Below, one piece after another: positions 19,186-27,299 of a DNA stretch of 57,679 nucleotides. Source of the DNA: Succinivibrionaceae bacterium (GTDB taxonomy: Bacteria; Pseudomonadota; Gammaproteobacteria; Enterobacterales; Succinivibrionaceae); assembly GCA_016284235.1 (NCBI GenBank), contig JAEEOK010000130.1:1-57679 (forward strand), written 5' to 3'. Position numbers and translations under genes: made by a program. The notes under the pieces are model-generated. The model did no database searches and was not told the DNA's origin. It saw only the letters and a program-made list of their open reading frames with translations. The stretch's first letter is position 1. Each line of letters begins with the position of its first letter.

Positions 19186-19902
19186 ATGAAAATTACCGCT
19201 TTGATTGAATGTATGCTTTTGTGTGCATGCTCATTTTTCGCCGGAGTGTGCAGTGCTTCGGAAAAACCGTCCAATATGGATTTTGAAAGCCTGCAGAACG
19301 GGCAGCATACTACGCATCACAGGGATAGCGTCAGGATCGACGGTGCCCAGAAGAAGGAAATGACGGCATCTGAAAGAATGCAGCATAACGCCAACCGTGA
19401 AGCCATGATAAAAAACTGGAAAATCGACTTTTCTTATGATCCCAATACCTATTCGTCAAAGTATGTTCATGTCTCGGGACAGAGAGCCGTCTATATAAAA
19501 CTTGTGGGCAGATTTGTCGAGGAGAACAAACCCGGTACGACGTCGCTTGAACTTACCAAGCTGCTGCTTGAAAAATTCAAGGCTGATAAGGATACTCTGA
19601 AAATTTATTCTCCGGAAATGGCAAGTTTTGATGTCAGAATTAATCAGGAGAAGCCTCTTGCTCCCGAGAATATGATCCGTGTTTTTGTAAGAAAGGATGA
19701 TGTCAATGATGCTGCAACGCTGATCCACGTTATCGGAAGCGTGTCCGGTGATGATCTGGATTATATAGTTGAAGATTTCTTCCTTAGAATACAGTCTGTA
19801 ATGGCAGGCGGAGGGAATGCAGAGAAGGGGCGGAATGAACAAAAGAGCGGCGGAGCATCTGAGGAGAAGGGATCCGGTGATACACCTTCGGATCAGAAAT
19901 AG
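19186..19902 (+). CDS. Exported hypothetical protein
   Basis: This 238-aa protein begins with a signal peptide (hydrophobic core to about residue 22, likely cut after CSA). The middle (about 65-205) is a mixed alpha/beta domain that I do not recognise; an 'LGKL-like' two-helix pattern 'SLELTKLLLEKFKADKDTLK' and a strand 'NMIRVFVRKDD' are seen. The last 30 residues are Gly/Glu/Lys-rich and disordered. AAAGGA lies 8 nt before the ATG. It follows the Sel1 pair by 162 nt on the same strand and may belong to the same envelope system. No function proposed. Confidence 0.65.
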   Translation: MKITALIECMLLCACSFFAGVCSASEKPSNMDFESLQNGQHTTHHRDSVRIDGAQKKEMTASERMQHNANREAMIKNWKIDFSYDPNTYSSKYVHVSGQRAVYIKLVGRFVEENKPGTTSLELTKLLLEKFKADKDTLKIYSPEMASFDVRINQEKPLAPENMIRVFVRKDDVNDAATLIHVIGSVSGDDLDYIVEDFFLRIQSVMAGGGNAEKGRNEQKSGGASEEKGSGDTPSDQK

Positions 19903-20014
19903 CTTTGCAGCCCGTGCGGGCGGGAAGACCCGCGGTTTCAGCCGTGGTGACAGTCCGTTATTCAGTGTGCGCGGAGACCGGCATCTGCAGGTATGATTTC
20001 AGTACGGAGTTGGT

Positions 20015-20509
20015 ATGGAGTTTTCAGATTTTTCTTTTCGCGAGTTTGTAATAAGCAAGGCCCAGCCCGGTGACGGTGAGATTATCCATGAACTTTTGAT
20101 GGAGCTTTCCTGCTATGAGGAGCTGGTATCGGAATTCAAATCAACTCCGCAGGATTTGGAGAATATTCTTTTCAATCTTCACTGCGGCGACGCGCTGCTT
20201 GTTTATGACAACCGTTCCGATGCGGTTATAGGGGTTATGCTCATTTCCTACAACTTTTCCTCATTCAGCGGAAAGCCAGGGATATTCATTGAGGATTTTT
20301 ATATCCGGCAGGAGTTCAGAGGCAGGGGGATCGGCAGTGCTCTGCTTATGCGTCTTAAGTGGGCGGCAAAGGAGCAGGGCTTCGGCCGCATTGACTGGAT
20401 GTGTCTCAAGAGAAACAGATCTTCAGTAGAGTTTTATAAATCCGCCGGTGCGCACTGCATGGACGACTGGGTGCAGTTCAGGTTTAATTCTGACGATTTC
20501 GATCGGTGA
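20015..20509 (+). CDS. GNAT family N-acetyltransferase (SSAT-like)
   Basis: A 164-aa GNAT protein of the diamine-acetyltransferase-like branch. Strand beta4 'GIFIEDFYIRQEFRG' is followed by the acetyl-CoA loop RGRGIGSALL (about residues 107-116), then 'WMCLKRNRSSVEFYKSAGA' and the ending 'DDWVQFRF' that is typical of this branch. All Q/RxxGxG/A loop positions are present. It acetylates a primary amine; polyamines are possible, but this is not shown. GGAG lies 5 nt before the ATG. Confidence 0.85.
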   Translation: MEFSDFSFREFVISKAQPGDGEIIHELLMELSCYEELVSEFKSTPQDLENILFNLHCGDALLVYDNRSDAVIGVMLISYNFSSFSGKPGIFIEDFYIRQEFRGRGIGSALLMRLKWAAKEQGFGRIDWMCLKRNRSSVEFYKSAGAHCMDDWVQFRFNSDDFDR

Positions 20510-20698
20510 CGGCGCGGCTTAATGTTCAGATCCGGTGTTTATTATTCGTGCAAAAAGGTCGAACTTTACAAAAAAGTCGTAGATTATTTATGTTTTTGAT
20601 AAAAGACATATTGCATTATCGATTAAATGTTTAGAAAATAGATAAGATAGGTTTATCGCATCTAATAATTATTAAAATTGCAATAGAGTTAAACGACT

Positions 20699-21262
20699 AT
20701 GAAAAATCTAATATTGGTAACATCTCCTCCGGCTTGCGGCAAGACTTTTGTTTCAAGAGAAATTGCAAAAAATCTTGATCATGTAGTGTATCTGGACAAG
20801 GATACTCTTATTGTTCTATCTCACCAGATTTTCAAGGTGGCAGGTCAGGAATGTAACCGTAGTTCTGATTTTTTCGAGGAGCATATCCGCAATTACGAGT
20901 ACTACGCAGTTCTGGATCTTGCTTTTGAAGCATTGCAGTATGAAGATAATGTTCTTATAAATGCTCCTTTCACTCGTGAGATCAGAGATACAAAATATGT
21001 GGCTGATCTGCGTGCTAAACTTGCTGAGCAGGGCGCTAATCTGTTTATTGTCTGGGTGGAGACTGATCCTGAGGTCTGTCATCAGAGAATGATAGAAAGA
21101 GCCTCTGATCGCGACGGATGGAAACTGGAGCACTGGGATGAATACATTTCCCGCTGTAATTTCAACCGTCCGGAAAATATCGGTGATATTTTCATTTTCC
21201 ATAACAACTCAATGGAAGAGTTCAACGAATCCATCGAAAGAATTAAGAAGGCTCTTAATTAA
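20699..21262 (+). CDS. P-loop kinase / AAA-type ATPase, zeta-toxin-like size
   Basis: This 187-aa protein opens with a strand and P-loop 'LILVTSPPACGKTF' (Walker A about 9-17), then 'HVVYLDKDTL' with an acidic residue at the Walker B-like position, and 'FIVWVETDPEVCHQRMIERASDRDGWK', the usual Arg-bearing lid. It looks like the small gluconate/nucleoside/zeta kinase group that phosphorylates small molecules. The substrate is unknown, and no antitoxin-like partner is next to it. Its AT-rich upstream region (20510-20698) contrasts with the neighbours. It starts a plus-strand series ending with the DprA-like gene. Confidence 0.75.
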   Translation: MKNLILVTSPPACGKTFVSREIAKNLDHVVYLDKDTLIVLSHQIFKVAGQECNRSSDFFEEHIRNYEYYAVLDLAFEALQYEDNVLINAPFTREIRDTKYVADLRAKLAEQGANLFIVWVETDPEVCHQRMIERASDRDGWKLEHWDEYISRCNFNRPENIGDIFIFHNNSMEEFNESIERIKKALN

Positions 21263-21469
21263 TTTTTTTTCGGTTCAACAGAGATATTTTTGATTTCTTG
21301 TGGAGCTGTTTCATAAGAGGTTGAAAATATCTTTTTTCTATTGTTCTCTTCTTTGCCCGCATATGCGGTTTCGTTTTGCACCGTTCCGCCTTTTGTGCTT
21401 CGGTTATTGTTGTCTGATATAAAGTAAGCAGTCTGCTTTTTTTATTTGAATTAGTTTTGTGAAAGTGAA

Positions 21470-22783
21470 GTGGAAAATAAATCTCGTAGATTTGTCAGAA
21501 TGAGAGGCGATCATTCAGGTGATATTTATTATGAATTATACACGGATATTGACAACGGTTATTTCCGTGTAATAAGTACATCGGAAATGGAATGTACCGA
21601 CATCAGTACTTTTTCGCCTCTTACCATCCAGCTGGATGATGACAGGGGGATTGATGATTATGTAACACCTCTTGAACCTGTTGATCCTGATGCGGAAACT
21701 GTCCGCAGATTGTGGAGAATGGATGTTACCCCCTGGGAGCTGGCAGAGAAGGGTATGTACCCGTTCACTGATATATGGACGAACTATGTACCTACCGAGG
21801 ATGATATTTTCAGATTTATAGAAAATGCATCAGCAAGAAAAAATCCGATGGCAGTCTCTCTGTGGACTATTTTCTGCGCTGAATTTTTCCTTTCTGCCGG
21901 TTTTGCAGAAATGGTTAACAGCAATTTTCCTCTGGCGGTTTTTCTTGAGACTGTTTCCCGTGATTCACTGTACTTTGATTCAAGTACTGACGAGTGGTCG
22001 TATCTTGAAAATCTCAAGACCTCCTATCTTGAGTACAGAAGGGATCCTCTGGCTGATATGAGAGATGATGATCCTCATCTTCTTGATATGATGACGCTGT
22101 TTGAAGTAAAGGTTTCACGTACGGGCATTAATCCTGATGCTGCTGCGGAGTATGAGGCAAGACTTGAAAGAATGCTCGGGAGCAGAGATCCGCAGTTATG
22201 GAGATATTATGCCTATGCATATTACGGCGGAAATGAGATTGTCAGCTGTAACTGGAAAAAATCAGAAACAGCTCTGCTTATGCTGTACAGCCTGAGTAAA
22301 GATCCCAGATTCAAGCGGGAGATCTGCTTTGAGGCCGCCAATTCTCTTGGATATATATATTACAGCAACCGCCTCGGGCGCCCTGACTACAAGAAGGCAT
22401 ACAGATTTTTTTCGTTTGCCGCAGAAAACGGAATGATAGAAGCCACCTACAAACTGTTTGATATGTTCAGAAACGGTCACGGTGTTAAAAAGGATTTGCG
22501 CCGGGCCTGGAAGATTATCAGCAACCTTCATTCCGTAATAGGAGAGGACGAAATTAAATATCCGGATGTTGCTCTGCGCATGGGCTACTGCTTCCGTGAC
22601 GGTATTGGAATCGAGGTTGATCTTGAGTCCGCCCGTGAATATTTTATAAGAGCCAAGAACAGTCTGGAGTATCGTCTTAATCATGCGCCGCAGTATGGCG
22701 ATAATGCGGTTATGATGAATGTAAACAGGGCTTTGGCAAGTCTGGACAGGAATGATAAGTCATCAAAGGGTAAATCCTGCTGA
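21470..22783 (+). CDS. Cytosolic helical-repeat (Sel1-type) protein, paralogue 1
   Basis: 437 aa from a GTG start with only a weak ribosome binding site; an ATG at 21500 is the alternative. There is no signal peptide. The N-terminal 60 residues are a strand-rich domain followed by a signature 'DAETVRRLWRMDVTP..L', 'YPFTDIW' and 'YVPTEDDIFRFI'. The C-terminal half holds Sel1-like repeats ('PDYKKAYRFFSFAAENGMIEA', 'VDLESAREYFIRAKN'). The next gene is a clear paralogue with the same signature and order. Role unknown; the pair probably forms a helical scaffold. This is a different family from the envelope Sel1 pair at 16.3-19.0 kb. Confidence 0.7.
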   Translation: MENKSRRFVRMRGDHSGDIYYELYTDIDNGYFRVISTSEMECTDISTFSPLTIQLDDDRGIDDYVTPLEPVDPDAETVRRLWRMDVTPWELAEKGMYPFTDIWTNYVPTEDDIFRFIENASARKNPMAVSLWTIFCAEFFLSAGFAEMVNSNFPLAVFLETVSRDSLYFDSSTDEWSYLENLKTSYLEYRRDPLADMRDDDPHLLDMMTLFEVKVSRTGINPDAAAEYEARLERMLGSRDPQLWRYYAYAYYGGNEIVSCNWKKSETALLMLYSLSKDPRFKREICFEAANSLGYIYYSNRLGRPDYKKAYRFFSFAAENGMIEATYKLFDMFRNGHGVKKDLRRAWKIISNLHSVIGEDEIKYPDVALRMGYCFRDGIGIEVDLESAREYFIRAKNSLEYRLNHAPQYGDNAVMMNVNRALASLDRNDKSSKGKSC

Positions 22784-22879
22784 TGTCTTCTGCAGATTAT
22801 GTTTTCCCCGATTCTGATCAGATGTCGGCCTGACCTTGCCCTGTGTGATTGTTTAGTTTTTTTCTAACGGATTTTTCAG

Positions 22880-24139
22880 TTGAATATAATAGTTAATCCT
22901 CAATTTGCTTATTTCGCCGGTCAGATATACTGGCTTCAGAACACTTTTGCTGATAATGCTGTAAATCTTGTGCATATAGATGATTTACAAAGGGGAAAAT
23001 ATGATGAGCGCGATCCGGATATTGTAGAAACTACCGCGGCATCCATTCTGCCTATCAAACCGGTGTCACCTGATCCGGAAACTGTAAGATGTCTGTGGCG
23101 TCTTGATAAAACTCCGTGCCAGCTTGTTAAAGAGGGCCGTTATCCCTTTAAAGATATATCTGATGTATACAAATATGTACCGGCTGAGGATGATTTCCTG
23201 CATTTTATTGATTCGGCATGCGATATGGAATCAGTGGATCAGCTGGGACTGTGGGCTGAAGCATTTCATGATTTTATTGCTTTCCCGGAGAATCTTGAAT
23301 TTTTTAATGAAACCGGCTATATGAGCAGTTTTCTGTTTTATTCCATAATGATGATCTTCTCTTTTGAGGATGAAAATGAAGGGGTGAAAAGAAGTCTTGC
23401 CGAATTGAAGAAGGTTTATACAGCCTGCAGAGAGGATCCGTTTTCTCTTATGCCAGAGGACAGCTACTATCTTGATATCCTGTTTCTGGTCTTTGATGTC
23501 TATATGAAGAGCAGCACCGTAACCTCCGGCGAGCGTGAGAAATATATCAAGCGTCTTGATTCGAAGAGGGACTGCTGTGATCCTCTTTTCCTTGAGGTGT
23601 ATGCCGACAGCTACTATAACGGTTACCTGGCTCTTCCTGTTGATTACAAAAAAGCGGAGTATGCATATAAGAAAATATATAAAATGCGGATGAACCGCAT
23701 GTATGATGAATCGTATTTTGTTCATGCGGCCAGGTATCTGGGTCATATCTATTACGACTGTGAGAATACAGAGCATGATTATAAAAAGGCAATGAGCTAT
23801 TTTGCCTATGCAACTTCAAAAAGCGACTGTGAGTCCGCTCTCTGTCTTTCCGATATGTACTTTAACGGCACAGGAGTTTTAAAAGCCCCGGAAATCTCTT
23901 TTGAGATACTGATGAAGCTCGATTCAATTATCGGTGAAGATGATTATCTTTTCCCTGATGTTGCGATAAGACTGGGCCGCTTTTACAGGGACGGGATCGT
24001 TGTGCCGAAGGATCTGGTTAAAGCAGGTGACTACTTCGGCAGAGCAAAAATGAGTATGATGTCAATGCTTGAGAATAGGGGAGAAAACTGCTGCTTCACA
24101 AGTATGGATGAAATAAACGAGGCTCTTAAAAGTATTTGA
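22880..24139 (+). CDS. Cytosolic helical-repeat (Sel1-type) protein, paralogue 2
   Basis: 419 aa, paralogous to the preceding gene along its whole length: 'DPETVRCLWRLDKTP..L', 'YPFKDIS', 'YVPAEDDFLHFI', then 'DPLFLEVYADSYYNG', 'HDYKKAMSYFAYATS', 'SIIGEDDYLFPDVAIRLGRFY'. The frame opens just after a TAA at 22865, and TTG at 22880 is the first usable start; no ATG is available in the N-terminal part, so a TTG start is likely. The upstream AACGGA could act as ribosome binding site. It is 114 nt ahead of the phosphoribosyltransferase gene. Function unknown. Confidence 0.68.
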   Translation: MNIIVNPQFAYFAGQIYWLQNTFADNAVNLVHIDDLQRGKYDERDPDIVETTAASILPIKPVSPDPETVRCLWRLDKTPCQLVKEGRYPFKDISDVYKYVPAEDDFLHFIDSACDMESVDQLGLWAEAFHDFIAFPENLEFFNETGYMSSFLFYSIMMIFSFEDENEGVKRSLAELKKVYTACREDPFSLMPEDSYYLDILFLVFDVYMKSSTVTSGEREKYIKRLDSKRDCCDPLFLEVYADSYYNGYLALPVDYKKAEYAYKKIYKMRMNRMYDESYFVHAARYLGHIYYDCENTEHDYKKAMSYFAYATSKSDCESALCLSDMYFNGTGVLKAPEISFEILMKLDSIIGEDDYLFPDVAIRLGRFYRDGIVVPKDLVKAGDYFGRAKMSMMSMLENRGENCCFTSMDEINEALKSI

Positions 24140-24253
24140 CAGCCGTTGCCGCAGCGGCGGGATGAATAATGTTTGAACAATTGAAGACAGAAAAGAATGT
24201 TCTGTCACTGACAGATTTTCTTATGTTTTTGTTTGTATCGGGAGATGACAGTC

Positions 24254-24799
24254 ATGAATATTCAAAGCGATCTTGTTAATGGTTACCGTTATTACTACTG
24301 GCTTCGCTATATTCCCGTCAGATTTTCCTGCAGTGAACAGGAGTCGGCAGCCAGAAAACTTATTTTTGACTTCAAGGACGGCAGGGCGCCGCAGGCCTGG
24401 AGTTATTTTGATCGGGGCATTTCATATATAACAGGCGGCAGCGTCAGCGGTTATGTTGTGGCTTTTATTCCTGCATCCACAAGAGATAAGACATACAAAA
24501 GGTTTCTTGAGCTTTCAAAGCATTTTTCTGCTGAGTTTAACATCTTTTCCTCTGTTAAAATCGTAACACGGCAGAGAGATACGGTTCCGGGACATACAGG
24601 ACAGAAAAGCACTGATCCCGCCGCTGATTTTATTATTGACAGCGGGCTGATAAAGGGCAGAAATGTCATTTTGATTGATGATGTGATTACCCGTGGAACC
24701 ACTTTTTCAGATACAGCCGGTAAACTCAGGTCTGCAGGCGGAGCAAGAAGCGTGACCGGACTTTTTCTTGGAAAAACATTCAATCCGGATTATTGGTGA
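24254..24799 (+). CDS. Phosphoribosyltransferase-like protein
   Basis: 181 aa. The PRPP-binding signature of type I phosphoribosyltransferases is clear at 138-151 (VILIDDVITRGTTF), with the upstream 'VVAFIPASTRDKTYKRFLELS' block resembling ComF-like and conflict-associated PRTases. It lacks the zinc-ribbon N-terminus of true ComF. The ATG at 24254 is chosen because GGGAG ends 9 nt before it; the ATG at 24245 overlaps that site. It probably transfers or releases a ribose-phosphate using PRPP or a nucleotide. It precedes a DprA-like gene on the same strand with a terminator-like hairpin between. Confidence 0.8.
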   Translation: MNIQSDLVNGYRYYYWLRYIPVRFSCSEQESAARKLIFDFKDGRAPQAWSYFDRGISYITGGSVSGYVVAFIPASTRDKTYKRFLELSKHFSAEFNIFSSVKIVTRQRDTVPGHTGQKSTDPAADFIIDSGLIKGRNVILIDDVITRGTTFSDTAGKLRSAGGARSVTGLFLGKTFNPDYW

Positions 24800-24839
24800 G
24801 TTCGGATTTTCGTTCTGCTGTCCGCATCCTGTCAGGGAT

Positions 24840-24889
24840 GATCCTGCGTATGCTGACTGGTGTTTCGTGAATTTGCAGGATCAAATTTT
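24840..24889 (+). terminator. Terminator-like hairpin after the phosphoribosyltransferase gene
   Basis: GATCCTGC (24840-24847) pairs with GCAGGATC (24875-24882), then AAATTTTG. The loop is long (27 nt) and the T-run short, so termination is probably partial. It may separate or attenuate expression of the following DprA-like gene. Confidence 0.45.
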
Positions 24890-25026
24890 GTGTGCATAAA
24901 ACTAAATTTAATTCTGTGTGAAGAGTTGCGATTTTTAAATTTCAGTTCTTTTCCTGTTTTATGCCTCCTCCTGTTCTGCCAGTGACATGTGTTGTTTTTT
25001 TTATTTTCGTTTGGTTGATGGTTATT

Positions 25027-26049
25027 ATGCAAAAAGATCTAGTTCTCGCCTTGTCATTTATCAAGGGTATCGGAAACAGTCGTTTTATAAAATTTGTGGA
25101 TTATGTAACCGGAGCATACGGTATGGAATCCTCCCTTTCATATGATGATATAAGGGATGCAGGCTCAAAGCTCAGGATAAAAAATTTAGAGGAACTGACC
25201 GCGGAGGAATTTACCAGATGCAAGGATTCCGCAGCCAGAATCATTGAGGAAAGCCAGCGGCAGTCGGTGTCGTTCATTACTTTCGAAGATCCGTCATATC
25301 CGCGGGAACTGATGGATGCCGTGGATGATAAGGGCAGATGCAGTCCTCCGTCTATTCTGTGGTACAGGGGGGATATAAGCAAACTTTCCATGGATTGCTG
25401 CGCGGTTATCGGCACACGCGAGCCAACCAGGGAGGGAGTTGATGCAGGAATGTTTCTGGGGGAGTTTTTGGCTAAAAACGGGATTAATGTTGTTTCCGGT
25501 CTTGCCAAAGGCTGTGATACGGCGGCACATCAGGGTGCGTTGAAATCCCGGGGTGTAACCACGGCCTTTCTTTCCACCGGACTTGACTGGGATTCAGTAT
25601 ATCCGCGGGAAAATCAGAATCTTGCCAGGAGGATAGTGGATGGCGGAGGTCTTCTCCTGTCTGAATATTTTGTCGGACACAAGACGGGAAGATTTGAATT
25701 TGTGGCCAGAGACAGACTTCAGGCGGGTGTATCATCGGCTGTGTTTGTGCTTCAATCAACCTATAACGGAGGCTCCATGCATGCAGCAAGGGCGGCGCTT
25801 AAATCCAGAAGACTGTGCTATGTGCTTTCTTACAAAAACGACAGAATAAATAGAGATCCGGTTACATCCGGTAACCGGGAACTGCTTAAAGAGGGTGCTC
25901 TTATGATCACGGGACTTGATGTTAAGGAACACAGCGCCGAGCTGCTAAAAAAATTGAAAACAAAGACAGCAGGAGCTGAGGATGATAAACAGGTCAAGGA
26001 TAAGGTTGAAGGAGACGGACCGGATAAGGAATATCAACTCTTTCAGTAA
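25027..26049 (+). CDS. DprA/Smf-like SLOG-fold protein
   Basis: 340 aa with a start at 25027 or 25018; neither has a strong ribosome binding site. The N-terminus (about 1-75) has a helix-hairpin-helix-like 'LALSFIKGIGNSRF' as in DprA. The Rossmann-like SLOG core follows: 'CCAVIGTREPTREGVDAG', 'NVVSGLAKGCDTAAHQGAL', 'YPREN', 'GGLLLSEY' and 'GGSMHAARAALKSRRLCYVL'. The last 45 residues are Lys/Glu-rich rather than the usual winged helix. DprA proper loads RecA on incoming DNA, but this divergent copy sits next to a phosphoribosyltransferase, an arrangement suggestive of nucleotide signalling or defence. Whether a canonical dprA exists elsewhere in the genome cannot be seen. Confidence 0.78.
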   Translation: MQKDLVLALSFIKGIGNSRFIKFVDYVTGAYGMESSLSYDDIRDAGSKLRIKNLEELTAEEFTRCKDSAARIIEESQRQSVSFITFEDPSYPRELMDAVDDKGRCSPPSILWYRGDISKLSMDCCAVIGTREPTREGVDAGMFLGEFLAKNGINVVSGLAKGCDTAAHQGALKSRGVTTAFLSTGLDWDSVYPRENQNLARRIVDGGGLLLSEYFVGHKTGRFEFVARDRLQAGVSSAVFVLQSTYNGGSMHAARAALKSRRLCYVLSYKNDRINRDPVTSGNRELLKEGALMITGLDVKEHSAELLKKLKTKTAGAEDDKQVKDKVEGDGPDKEYQLFQ

Positions 26050-26177
26050 GGGCAGAGTTCGTTGCTTCTGATGAAATCCCGGTTCAAAAGAGGAGCTGTG
26101 CATTTTTACTGAAGATGCATGGATCGTTTTCAATTATGCCGGGCTGGAGCTGTATGTTTGAGCAGGAATTTTCCCTG

Positions 26178-26419
26178 CTCTTTACAAATTCCTGCCTGGA
26201 CGGCTGAACTCTGGCCCGGAGTGTTTTCGCCGGTAAAAATTGCATTTCGGAGGTAACACAGATAACTGTACGGACATATATCCCTGAGTATCAACAGGTT
26301 ATATTGCGACGTGACAGCAGCGAGGCCGGTTCTGAACCCTTGCAAATAATTATTCCGTGCTGAAGAGTTCGCATATTTGGAATAAATCATCGTAAATATT
26401 CCCGGCATGATTCTGTAAA
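26178..26419. repeat. Dispersed non-coding element, copy A
   Basis: About 242 bp that align along their whole length with 33653-33904. Shared blocks include CAAATTCCTG at the left end, TAACTGTACGGA, CCTGAGTATCA, AGCAGCGA, TCTGAAC, AATAATTATTCC and GGAATAAATCATC. An internal TTATTCC (26350-26356) and GGAATAA (26379-26385) can pair; the arms are conserved in both copies while the loop differs. It lies in the gap between the dprA-like gene and the small exported protein. Both copies have the same orientation. Nature unknown: structured RNA, MITE-like element or regulatory leader. Confidence 0.75.
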
Positions 26420-26518
26420 GAGCCGAAATCCTTTAATTCAAACTTTTTTTGTAACCTTTATGCTAATCTGAGCGTTACCTCTGCAGAAGAGATAATAAAA
26501 CAGCTAAGAGGTACAGGT

Positions 26519-26776
26519 ATGAAAAAGTTTGCAGTTGTTCTGGCATCAGTTATTCTGGCAGGTGTTTGCGGTAATGCATATGCAATGAACCGCGGTGATG
26601 TTGAACTTGATTTTGATTCATCTCTTCGCAGCAGCGGGGGTTATTCTCCAACATCCATGGATGCAGATTACGGCAGTACCTTTACCTACAGGGACAACAG
26701 CGGCATGAGCAATGAAACAGCAGTTCTCAATGCTGATGGCTCAGTGACCGTAAGGATCATTAAGAGAAACTTCTGA
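26519..26776 (+). CDS. Small exported protein
   Basis: 85 aa. Residues 1-22 are a clear signal peptide with cleavage after AYA. The mature 63 residues are polar, rich in Ser, Asp, Gly and Tyr, with no Cys and no recognisable domain. AAGAGGT lies upstream at normal spacing, and a good terminator follows. It is monocistronic, directly downstream of the dispersed element. No function can be given. Confidence 0.65.
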   Translation: MKKFAVVLASVILAGVCGNAYAMNRGDVELDFDSSLRSSGGYSPTSMDADYGSTFTYRDNSGMSNETAVLNADGSVTVRIIKRNF

Positions 26777-26800
26777 CCGCAGGTCTACAGATTTTTTTAC

Positions 26801-26855
26801 ATCCGGCATGAATCTTTCTACTGACTTCCTTCAATCATGCCGGATTCTGTTTTTC
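26801..26855 (+). terminator. Terminator after the small exported protein
   Basis: ATCCGGCATGA (26801-26811) pairs perfectly with TCATGCCGGAT (26835-26845), an 11-bp stem, followed by TCTGTTTTT. A second run of T (ATTTTTTT) just before the stem could help on the other strand. Confidence 0.8.
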
Positions 26856-27299
26856 CCTGTATACTTCGGCTGCAGGACAGGCAGGACTGCAAAGGCATAT
26901 GCTGTTTCCTGACTGTATTCTGACTGTTCCTCCTCATTCTTTCCGGCCGGCTTTGAGGAATAATTCTGTTTTTGTGCGTTCTGCTTTCGGGTATATAGTC
27001 ATCTTTCCTCCGGTGTGTGAACATCTCCTTATCTTCCGGTGTCATTTCTGAATGAATAACTTCGTGATCCTCAAATGTTTTTATCACTCCCGGAGTGTTT
27101 TCAGATGATGCGGTTATTTTTGTCCCGCGGATCTGCGATCTGGTTTAAGTTTCGGTTTTAATTTTCAAGAATTGTTACAGGTGGTATAATGCATCGGATT
27201 TTGTGAAGCAGTTCAGATAATTTTTCATTGAACTGATGTTTTTTTATATTTTATTTCATGTGGCACTTGGTAGGTGTCACCACTGATAAGGAATTACAA
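26856..27299. other. thrS upstream region
   Basis: These 444 nt before thrS hold no supported gene. A minus-strand frame crosses it but runs into the terminator hairpin and is rejected. In E. coli the thrS leader folds into tRNA-like arms bound by ThrRS; the 100 nt ahead of this start could play such a role, but I cannot show a fold by eye. Confidence 0.35.

Noticed and set aside
19911-19960. GC-rich hairpin after the exported protein gene, similar in look to IS605-type ends (CCGCGG-TTTCAG-CCGTGG)
   Set aside because: No transposase trace or T-run nearby; could be an ordinary terminator or chance. Too weak to list as a feature.
25027-26049. Calling this gene dprA outright
   Set aside because: The SLOG core fits, but the C-terminal winged helix is missing and the neighbour is a PRTase, so orthology to competence DprA is not secure.
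26130-26408. Minus-strand 92-codon frame
   Set aside because: It lies almost wholly within dispersed element copy A; the aligned copy B has stops in that frame, so it is not a conserved gene.
26818-27087. Minus-strand 89-codon frame starting at GTG before thrS
   Set aside because: Its end runs through the terminator hairpin of the preceding gene, and the composition is not protein-like.
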